Part shown: one piece after another, positions 1 to 4,965 of the stretch | How the letters are laid out: the number at the start of each line of letters is the position of its first letter | Position numbering within the stretch: the stretch's first letter is position 1 | Assembly (NCBI GenBank): GCA_009774175.1 | Contig: VSNG01000044.1 | Coordinates: 1 to 10,610 of the forward strand | Direction: 5' to 3' | DNA from: Lachnospiraceae bacterium | GTDB lineage: Bacteria > Bacillota > Clostridia > Lachnospirales > Lachnospiraceae | Length of the DNA: 10,610 nucleotides | Notes under the pieces: generated by a model | What the model was told of the DNA's origin: nothing | Database searches by the model: none | Seen by the model: the letters and a program-made list of their open reading frames with translations, nothing else | Made by a program: the position numbers and the translations under genes

Positions 1-48
1 GTCAAGTGGTTTTCAAGAAAATCTTAACTTTTTTTATTTAAGTTATTC

Positions 49-77
49 TTGCTATTCCTATTGCACCATGTTATACT
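49..77 (+). promoter_or_regulatory. Predicted sigma-A promoter of the left Xre gene
   Basis: A -35 like TTGCTA at 49-54 and a -10 TATACT at 72-77 are separated by exactly 17 bp, with A/T-rich DNA upstream (25-48). The transcript would have a leader of roughly 85 nt before the ATG at 171. A second promoter-like pair (TTTACA 130-135, TATAAC 153-158) lies so close to the gene that its start site would fall behind the Shine-Dalgarno site, so it was not preferred. Confidence 0.5.
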
Positions 78-170
78 AACTTCAACAGATTTGTTTAAGT
101 AAAGCACAACCTGCTCGAACTGGCATGACTTTACAATGCAACTATACTTCACTATAACGGAGGTTTTATT

Positions 171-731
171 ATGGCAATTGGCAAACGTATCCGCTTTTTC
201 CGCAACCGAAAAGGCATGACACAGAAACAGTTAGGCGAAATCCTCGGTTTTCTCGGAAAGACCTCTGATGTCCGCATGGCACAGTATGAAACCGAAGCGA
301 GGACGCCAAAGCACGACCTTGTAAAAGAAATGGCGAATATCTTTGATGTAAGCACCCACGCCCTCACCGTGCCGGATATTGATACCTATACCGGGCTTAT
401 GCACACGCTCTTTGCGTTGGAAGATATGTACGGGCTGAAAATCGGGGAGATTGACGGGGAAATCTGCCTGCGCCTTGACAAGTCCGACTATTCCACTTAT
501 ACGTCCATGTTTGATATGTTCCACGCATGGCAGGAGCAAGCCGCCAAACTGGAACAGGGCGAGATTACCAAAGAGGAATACGACCAGTGGCGGTACAAGT
601 ACCCCGAACTGGACACATCAAAGCATTGGGCGAAAGTCCCCTCACAGGCGGTCAGTGATATGCTTATGGAAGAATTTCAGAAAATCGAGAAAGAAGAAAA
701 GAAAACAGCGAAAAAGAAAAAGCAGAAATAA
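171..731 (+). CDS. Xre-family helix-turn-helix regulator, probably element-borne
   Basis: This 186-residue protein has an N-terminal Cro/C1-type HTH at about residues 4-62 (KRIRFFRNRKGMTQKQLGEI, then a recognition region with MAQYETEARTP). An acidic, aromatic-rich central part (about 65-155) follows, and the protein ends in a strongly lysine-rich tail (about 168-186). The ATG is preceded by GGAGG at 159-163 with a 7-nt gap, which fixes the start. The HTH suggests DNA binding, and cytoplasmic location follows from the absence of membrane segments. The function of the central part is not recognised. The gene stands alone between its own promoter and a strong terminator, next to the guaA attachment junction. 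I infer that it belongs to an integrated element, perhaps as a regulator of element or cargo genes. The target is unknown. Confidence 0.85.
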   Translation: MAIGKRIRFFRNRKGMTQKQLGEILGFLGKTSDVRMAQYETEARTPKHDLVKEMANIFDVSTHALTVPDIDTYTGLMHTLFALEDMYGLKIGEIDGEICLRLDKSDYSTYTSMFDMFHAWQEQAAKLEQGEITKEEYDQWRYKYPELDTSKHWAKVPSQAVSDMLMEEFQKIEKEEKKTAKKKKQK

Positions 732-741
732 GCATAAAAAG

Positions 742-790
742 ACCTTGCCGATATTCAGTTTCCATATCTGAAAATCAGCAAGGTTTTCTT
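742..790. terminator. Rho-independent terminator, likely bidirectional
   Basis: Arms 742-758 and 768-784 form a long stem with two mismatches, closed by ACCTTGC/GCAAGGT, with a 9-nt loop. On the plus strand it is followed by a T-rich run (784-790), suiting the Xre gene that ends at 731. On the minus strand it is followed by TCTTTTT, so it could also stop transcription leaving guaA, which has no better terminator before the junction. Confidence 0.85.
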
Positions 791-830
791 ATGCCATTGA
801 TGAAATTATTTAGTGCGTGATGTGAAAAAT

Positions 831-849
831 GTTGCCAAATCGTTGCCAA
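831..849 (+). repeat. Tandem GTTGCCAA direct repeats (candidate integrase or Xis arm sites)
   Basis: GTTGCCAA occurs at 831-838 and again at 842-849, exactly 11 bp apart, about one helical turn. Such phased short repeats next to an attachment core are typical of arm-type binding sites of tyrosine recombinases or excisionases. That role is inferred from position, about 60 bp outside the guaA stop codon. Confidence 0.5.
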
Positions 850-854
850 TACCT

Positions 855-893
855 AAACAAATTTGTTTGGAAACCGCATAAATACTGGTTTCC
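855..893. repeat. Palindrome plus inverted repeat beside guaA
   Basis: AAACAAATTTGTTT at 855-868 is a perfect 14-bp palindrome. It is followed at once by GGAAACC (869-875) and GGTTTCC (887-893), a 7-bp inverted repeat with an 11-nt loop. On the minus strand the hairpin lies 15 nt past the guaA stop but lacks a T-run, so it is a poor terminator. It may be part of the att site or only a 3' mRNA stem. Confidence 0.5.
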
Positions 894-935
894 TAAAGTC
901 CATTTCATCACTCGAACTCAATCGTTCCCGGCGGC
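894..935. other. Putative attachment-site junction at the 3' end of guaA
   Basis: The last codons of guaA (ending ...TIEFE, stop at 908-910) are a documented integration target for genomic islands and ICEs, whose core restores the gene's 3' end. Here the DNA beyond guaA has the look of an element end: an isolated Xre gene, a strong terminator, phased repeats and palindromes. The exact core limits cannot be set, because the second copy, expected at the far end of the element, lies outside the window. Confidence 0.45.
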
Positions 936-2452
936 TTACTGGTCAGATCATACACCACCCGGTTAACTCCTTTCACCTCATTAATAATTCGATTCATAAC
1001 TCCCTGCAGCACAGCCCACGGAATCTCCGCGCTCTCCGCAGTCATAAAATCAATCGTCTTAACCGCCCTCAGCGCCACAGCATAATCATAAGTCCTCTCA
1101 TCCCCCATAACGCCCACACTGCGCATATTCGTAAGAGCTGCAAAATACTGGTTGATCTCCCGATCCAGCCCCGCCTTTGCAATCTCCTCCCGATAGATCG
1201 CATCAGCATCCTGCACAATACGCACCTTTTCAGCAGTCACTTCACCGATAATCCGAATGCCAAGCCCCGGGCCCGGGAAAGGCTGTCTGTACACCAGATA
1301 TTCCGGAATGCCCAATTCCAGTCCAACCTTTCGCACTTCATCTTTAAAAAGATCCCTGAGGGGTTCAATAATTTCTTTAAAATCTACATAATCCGGAAGG
1401 CCTCCTACATTGTGATGGGATTTAATAACCGCACTCTCACCGCCCAGCCCGCTCTCCACTACATCCGGGTAAATCGTTCCCTGCACAAGGAAATCAACTG
1501 CGCCGATCTTCTTTGCTTCCTCCTCGAACACACGGATAAATTCTTCCCCGATAATCTTTCTTTTCTGCTCCGGTTCTTCCACTCCTGCCAGTTTTTCGTA
1601 AAAACGCTCCTGCGCGTTGACACGGATAAAGTTCAGATCATAATTGCCCTCCGAACCGAAAACAGCCTCCACTTCGTCTCCCTCGTTTTTGCGTAGAAGG
1701 CCCTGATCTACAAAGACACAGGTCAGCTGATTTCCGATTGCTTTTGATAAAAGAACTGCCGCCACAGAAGAATCCACCCCGCCGGAAAGGGCGCAGAGCA
1801 CCTTGCCGTCTCCCACTTTTTTACGAATAGACTCTATGGACTGCTGTACAAAGGAATCCATTTTCCAGTCACCGGCACAGCCGCACACCTGATAGACAAA
1901 ATTAGAAAGCATTTTTGTGCCTTCAACCGTATGAAAGACTTCAGGATGAAACTGAATCGCATAGAGCTTTTTATCAGGATTTTCAGCCGCCGCCACCGGA
2001 CAGTCCAATGTATGGGCACAGATTGAAAAACCCGGCGCAATTTTTGCAATATAATCGTTGTGACTCATCCAGCAGATTGTTTTAGGCGATACATTCTGAA
2101 AAAGCGCGCTCTTATTATTCACGCTCACCTCGATCTTACCATATTCCCTGACAGAAGCTTTCTCCACCTTGCCGCCCAGCACCTGCATCATAATCTGCGC
2201 GCCATAACAAAGACCCAATACGGGAATCCCTAATTCAAAGAGCTCAGGAGAACAGGTCGCCGCCCCCGGCTCATAACAGCTGTTCGGTCCTCCTGTAAGA
2301 ATAATGCCCTTCGGATTCATTTCCCGTATCCTTGCCAAATCCGTTTTATAAGAATAAATCTCACAATAGACATTACACTCTCTGACGCGGCGTGCCACCA
2401 GCTGGTTGTACTGTCCGCCAAAATCTAATACGATAACCGTTTCTCTTTGCAT
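908..2452 (-). CDS. guaA: GMP synthase (glutamine-hydrolysing)
   Basis: The enzyme converts XMP to GMP with ATP and glutamine, the last step of de novo guanine nucleotide synthesis in the cytoplasm. The 514-residue protein has the full usual layout. The class I glutamine amidotransferase domain covers about residues 5-190, with nucleophile Cys82 in GLCYGAQ and His169/Glu171 in FHPEV. The ATP pyrophosphatase domain has the P-loop SGGVDSS at 223-229. The C-terminal dimerisation domain has PFPGPGLGIRI and the family ending KPPGTIEFE. GAGGAG lies 9 nt before the ATG. The gene has its own promoter (2567-2596), and the upstream MATE gene ends 266 bp away, so it is probably monocistronic. The coding sequence is intact up to the presumed insertion site, as expected when an element recreates the 3' end. 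Confidence 0.98.
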   Translation of the reverse strand: MQRETVIVLDFGGQYNQLVARRVRECNVYCEIYSYKTDLARIREMNPKGIILTGGPNSCYEPGAATCSPELFELGIPVLGLCYGAQIMMQVLGGKVEKASVREYGKIEVSVNNKSALFQNVSPKTICWMSHNDYIAKIAPGFSICAHTLDCPVAAAENPDKKLYAIQFHPEVFHTVEGTKMLSNFVYQVCGCAGDWKMDSFVQQSIESIRKKVGDGKVLCALSGGVDSSVAAVLLSKAIGNQLTCVFVDQGLLRKNEGDEVEAVFGSEGNYDLNFIRVNAQERFYEKLAGVEEPEQKRKIIGEEFIRVFEEEAKKIGAVDFLVQGTIYPDVVESGLGGESAVIKSHHNVGGLPDYVDFKEIIEPLRDLFKDEVRKVGLELGIPEYLVYRQPFPGPGLGIRIIGEVTAEKVRIVQDADAIYREEIAKAGLDREINQYFAALTNMRSVGVMGDERTYDYAVALRAVKTIDFMTAESAEIPWAVLQGVMNRIINEVKGVNRVVYDLTSKPPGTIEFE

Positions 2453-2489
2453 TCTATCTGTCTCCTCAGTAAACTGCCATTTGTGCCGC

Positions 2490-2516
2490 AGAGAATGCGC
2501 GTTCCTTGCATTCTCT
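2490..2516 (-). ncRNA. Perfect 9-bp hairpin in the guaA leader
   Basis: The minus-strand leader contains AGAGAATGC and GCATTCTCT as a perfect 9-bp stem with a 9-nt loop, about 37 nt upstream of the guaA start. No T-run follows, so it is not a classic terminator. It does not show the conserved core of a purine riboswitch that I could recognise. It may stabilise the mRNA or form part of an unrecognised leader element together with the AAGGATG/CATCCTT pair (2518-2524 and 2559-2565) just upstream. Confidence 0.4.
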
Positions 2517-2566
2517 TAAGGATGCTGTAGCTAAACTTGGTCATGTCTTGTATGACTTCATCCTTT

Positions 2567-2596
2567 ATTATACGTTAGCCCCAAAACCCTTGTCAA
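2567..2596 (-). promoter_or_regulatory. Consensus promoter of guaA
   Basis: On the minus strand a perfect -35 TTGACA (2596-2591) and a perfect -10 TATAAT (2572-2567) are separated by 18 bp. The predicted start near 2560 gives a leader of about 108 nt. This implies high constitutive potential, with control most likely in the leader or by a repressor. Confidence 0.85.
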
Positions 2597-2649
2597 AGTA
2601 TATTTCCCGTTTCTTCATACAATATGGAAGTACAAACTTTAACAAACTC

Positions 2650-2668
2650 GAACTTTCCATAAAAGTTC
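2650..2668. repeat. Inverted repeat GAACTTT-5-AAAGTTC upstream of the guaA promoter
   Basis: Two 7-bp arms at 2650-2656 and 2662-2668 with a 5-nt centre form a 19-bp dyad in the MATE-guaA gap, about 54 bp upstream of the guaA -35. It could be an operator. It could also be a weak stem past the MATE stop (2719), though no clean T-run follows on the minus strand. Confidence 0.4.
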
Positions 2669-2718
2669 TGATTGTACTCTATCGAAATTAACTGCAGAAT
2701 CCTAATTCCTTTTATCTT

Positions 2719-4101
2719 TTAAATGCCTTTCCGATTCCGACAGCAGCGTTTTCCTATCGCATTCTCCCACTTTCCACCTCGGTATCTGATCTCATAGCAG
2801 ATCCCCCGGAACATCCAATCAATAGTCATTGCAATCCAAATCCCAATTAGTCCCATATGAAATATATTACTGAAAAAATATGCCGTACCGATTCGGAACA
2901 CCCACATGGAAATAATCGCAATGACCATTGTCCACATCACATCTCCCGCAGCACGAAGGGTATTTGGCAGCGTAAACGACGCCACCCAGGCCACCATACA
3001 CATAATCGCATGGAAACGAATTACCTGCACGGCAAGCGTGTTCGTCTCGGGCGTCAAATGATATATTTTGAGAAAAAACGGCGCACCAGCCATCATAATA
3101 AGCGAGACCGCGCTCATGCACAGCCACGTAAGACGCATCAGCTTTCTTGTATAATACTTTGTCTGTCCAAATTCTCCGGCGCCGATACAGTAAGAAGCCA
3201 CTGACAGAAGCGCCATATTAATTGCCATACCGGGCAGAATGTTAAAATTTGTGATAGTGCCGCAGACTGCGTTCGCCGCAATGGCAGACGTTCCAAAGGT
3301 GGACACCAGACTGAGAAGCAGAATTTTCCCCAACTGAAACAGACTGTTTTCCAGCCCGTTGGGAATACCGATATAGAGTATTTTTTTCACCTGCGGAAAA
3401 TTCATACGGGGAGTCAGCCTGCCCTTAAAGTGTATTTCTTTCCCCTCGTCAAACATCAGCTTAAAAATAAGAACAGCCGACACCGTTCTTGCAATGAGTG
3501 TGGAAATTGCCGCCCCCGCAACGCCCATTTCAAAAACAAAGATAAGAACTGCATTTCCTATCAGATTAAGCAGATTCATCAACAACGAAATATACATGGT
3601 TGTCCGCGAATCGCCCATGGCGCGAAAGAGCGCGGCGCAGCCATTGTATAGAGCAAGGGGACAGATAGACAATCCTGTAATAATCAGGTAAGTAACGGCA
3701 CTGGTCATAACAGCCTCCTCCACCTGCCCAAATATCGCCCGCAGAATCACCCTGTGCAGACCAAGCAGTATAACGGTCATTGCGGCAGAAGAATACAGCA
3801 GAAAAAGCACCATCTGCCACGCCGATTCTCCCGCCTGCTCCCGGTTTTTCTGTCCCAGCGCATGACCCGCCACAACAGCGCCGCCCGTGGCCAATGCCGC
3901 AAAAATATTAATTACCAAAATGTTAATATTATCCACCAGAGAAACCCCTGACACCGCCGCTTCTCCCACTCCGGAGATCATAACGGTATCGAGCATTCCC
4001 ACCAGAATAGCCAAAAGCTGCTCCATGATCAAAGGCAAAATAAGCCTTTTCAGATCGCGATTGCTGTATATGGTTCCCTGTAGGCCCTCCTTCGCGCGCA
4101 T
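2719..4101 (-). CDS. MATE-family multidrug/Na+(H+) antiporter
   Basis: This 460-residue, highly hydrophobic protein has the usual length and about 12 membrane helices of the MATE exporter family, arranged as two related halves. Features seen are the N-terminal stretch PLIMEQLLAILVGMLDTVMI (about 23-42), the loop AGHALGQKNREQA (about 78-90) after helix 2, and the second-half start IGIPNGLENSLFQLGKILL. Family members export cationic drugs or metabolites in exchange for Na+ or H+ across the cytoplasmic membrane. The substrate cannot be read from sequence. GAGG just upstream of the ATG at 4101 supports the start. The gene has its own promoter (4137-4165) although it follows spoIIID on the same strand. 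No strong terminator separates it from guaA. Confidence 0.92.
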   Translation of the reverse strand: MRAKEGLQGTIYSNRDLKRLILPLIMEQLLAILVGMLDTVMISGVGEAAVSGVSLVDNINILVINIFAALATGGAVVAGHALGQKNREQAGESAWQMVLFLLYSSAAMTVILLGLHRVILRAIFGQVEEAVMTSAVTYLIITGLSICPLALYNGCAALFRAMGDSRTTMYISLLMNLLNLIGNAVLIFVFEMGVAGAAISTLIARTVSAVLIFKLMFDEGKEIHFKGRLTPRMNFPQVKKILYIGIPNGLENSLFQLGKILLLSLVSTFGTSAIAANAVCGTITNFNILPGMAINMALLSVASYCIGAGEFGQTKYYTRKLMRLTWLCMSAVSLIMMAGAPFFLKIYHLTPETNTLAVQVIRFHAIMCMVAWVASFTLPNTLRAAGDVMWTMVIAIISMWVFRIGTAYFFSNIFHMGLIGIWIAMTIDWMFRGICYEIRYRGGKWENAIGKRCCRNRKGI

Positions 4102-4136
4102 GGCACCTCATCGCCCTTCATAAAGAATATGAACTT

Positions 4137-4165
4137 ATTCTATGCCCATTCTGGACCAATGTAAA
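4137..4165 (-). promoter_or_regulatory. Predicted sigma-A promoter of the MATE gene
   Basis: On the minus strand TTTACA (4165-4160) and TAGAAT (4142-4137) are separated by 17 bp, giving a leader of about 28 nt before the start at 4101. It lies in the short gap after spoIIID, so the exporter need not depend on sporulation. Confidence 0.65.
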
Positions 4166-4203
4166 GTGGTTGTGCGCCTCTTTTGTTATCTGTTCTTCTT
4201 TTC

Positions 4204-4461
4204 TTAGCACATATGCTGGTGCAAATATTTTTCTCTGGTCGCCAGACCGCCGCGGATATGACGTTCAGACTTGTTGACATCCAGCACCTTTCTCGCCTCG
4301 GCTGCCAAGGACGGATTAATCTGTGCAAGGCGTTCTGTTACATCCTTATGTACCGTACTCTTACTAATCCCAAACTCCTTCGCCGTCTGTCTCACCGTTG
4401 CATTGTTTTCAATAATATAATTGGCAATGTTCATCGCGCGCTCTTCAATATAATCCTTCAA
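4204..4461 (-). CDS. spoIIID: Sporulation transcriptional regulator SpoIIID
   Basis: This 85-residue DNA-binding protein matches SpoIIID closely. It has the opening KDYIEERAMNIANYI, the HTH VRQTAKEFGISKSTVHKD (about 23-40), then TERLAQINPSLAAEA and a basic C-terminal segment SERHIRGGLATREKY (about 65-79). In endospore formers SpoIIID acts in the mother cell, activating and repressing many sigma-E genes and preparing the switch to sigma-K. The start is a TTG at 4461-4459, with GAGGGG 7 nt upstream; no ATG fits the conserved N-terminus. A sigma-E type promoter lies directly upstream. The usual clostridial neighbours spoIID/spoIIQ are not adjacent here. The protein is slightly shorter than the Bacillus form at its C-terminus, which is common in clostridia. 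Confidence 0.96.
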   Translation of the reverse strand: MKDYIEERAMNIANYIIENNATVRQTAKEFGISKSTVHKDVTERLAQINPSLAAEARKVLDVNKSERHIRGGLATREKYLHQHMC

Positions 4462-4466
4462 GAGAA

Positions 4467-4514
4467 AACCCCTCAGAATACTTTTTTACATTGTATGAAG
4501 GGGTCTGAGGGGTT
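4467..4514. repeat. 11-bp inverted repeat joining the spoIIID promoter and RBS
   Basis: AACCCCTCAGA (4467-4477) and TCTGAGGGGTT (4504-4514) are perfect reverse complements, 26 bp apart. The proximal arm contains the spoIIID Shine-Dalgarno GAGGGG (4474-4469 on the minus strand). The distal arm overlaps the end of the -35 box and the spacer of the sigma-E promoter. A transcript from that promoter would lack the distal arm, while read-through from upstream would hide the Shine-Dalgarno site in a GC-rich stem. Confidence 0.85.
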
Positions 4515-4518
4515 ATGA
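4490..4518 (-). promoter_or_regulatory. Sigma-E type promoter of spoIIID
   Basis: On the minus strand the -10 CATACAAT (4497-4490) matches the sigma-E consensus CATACAnT exactly. TCATAAC (4518-4512), carrying the core ATA of the -35, lies 14 bp upstream, the usual sigma-E spacing. Transcription would begin near 4483, giving a short leader of about 22 nt. This agrees with the known sigma-E dependence of spoIIID. Confidence 0.8.
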
Positions 4519-4580
4519 CTTATACCGGCTATCATATTTTTCTTATCTGCGCCTTTCAAAGCTTCCTGCCCAACCTTACG

Positions 4581-4614
4581 AAATTGTAAGCTATCACCCT
4601 CAAACTGTAAGCTA
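4581..4614. repeat. Direct repeat AAA(T/C)TGTAAGCTA, 21-bp period; LytTR-like
   Basis: Two 13-bp copies at 4581-4593 and 4602-4614 differ at one base, with start points exactly 21 bp apart. Read on the minus strand they give ACAGTTTGA and ACAATTTCG, 12 bp apart, which resembles paired binding sites of LytTR-domain (AgrA-like) response regulators. They lie in the 239-bp gap between spoIIID and the small membrane gene. That gap otherwise shows only the spoIIID promoter, the GC-rich inverted repeat and the Shine-Dalgarno site of the small gene. Confidence 0.45.
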
Positions 4615-4700
4615 AATCAATGGATGCATCCCATCCCGTTTGGTATCCTTATTTCAGAAACAAAAGCAACACACAGCGCACAAAAAAGGAGATATAATAC

Positions 4701-4901
4701 ATGAAAAAAGCATTTATCACTGTTGCTGCCATGACCGGAATTATTGGAATACGTATGATATTGTCGATCGCTGTGAGCGAACAGGCCGCAGAAGTGTTTA
4801 CCCGGTTCTCCATCAGCTTTTTGTTCTTCTATTTTATCTGCGGATTATCTGCAGGCAGAAGGCAGGCGGCGTCTCAGAATGCAGTATCCCGCAAATTATA
4901 A
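4701..4901 (+). CDS. Small two-helix membrane protein of unknown function
   Basis: This 66-residue peptide has two predicted membrane helices: about residues 4-26 (AFITVAAMTGIIGIRMILSI) and about 36-53 (FSISFLFFYFICGLSAG). A short acidic loop joins them, and the polar tail is basic. AAGGAG lies 9 nt before the ATG, a strong argument that it is translated. No family is recognised. It is convergent with the ABC exporter operon and separated from it by a hairpin, and divergent from spoIIID. The phased repeats at 4581-4614 lie about 90 bp upstream and may control it. Confidence 0.65.
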   Translation: MKKAFITVAAMTGIIGIRMILSIAVSEQAAEVFTRFSISFLFFYFICGLSAGRRQAASQNAVSRKL

Positions 4902-4911
4902 AACACGAAGT

Positions 4912-4949
4912 AATGCGGTGCACGGAACAAATTACCCCTGCGCCGCATT
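4912..4949. terminator. Hairpin between convergent genes, probable terminator
   Basis: AATGCGGTGC (4912-4921) pairs with GCGCCGCATT (4940-4949) over 10 bp with one G-T pair and an 18-nt loop. T-tracts are weak on both sides (CGTGTTTT on the minus strand). Its place between the ends of the small membrane gene and the permease suggests termination in both directions, though it may be inefficient. Confidence 0.55.
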
Positions 4950-4965
4950 GCCATTTCCCACAGTT

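Noticed and set aside
130..158. Second promoter (TTTACA-17-TATAAC) close to the left Xre gene
   Set aside because: Its start site would fall at or beyond the Shine-Dalgarno site, leaving no usable ribosome-binding site.
863..1696. Long plus-strand reading frame opposite guaA
   Set aside because: It is fully antisense to the conserved C-terminal half of GMP synthase and its composition is that of a complementary shadow.
2453..2600. Purine, PRPP, ZTP or glutamine riboswitch upstream of guaA
   Set aside because: The leader has hairpins but none of the conserved core sequences of these classes that I could identify; AAGGAACGC in the loop recalls the glutamine class, but its partner strand is missing.
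2506..2691. Plus-strand 61-codon frame in the guaA upstream gap
   Set aside because: No Shine-Dalgarno site, and it runs through the guaA promoter and leader structures on the other strand.
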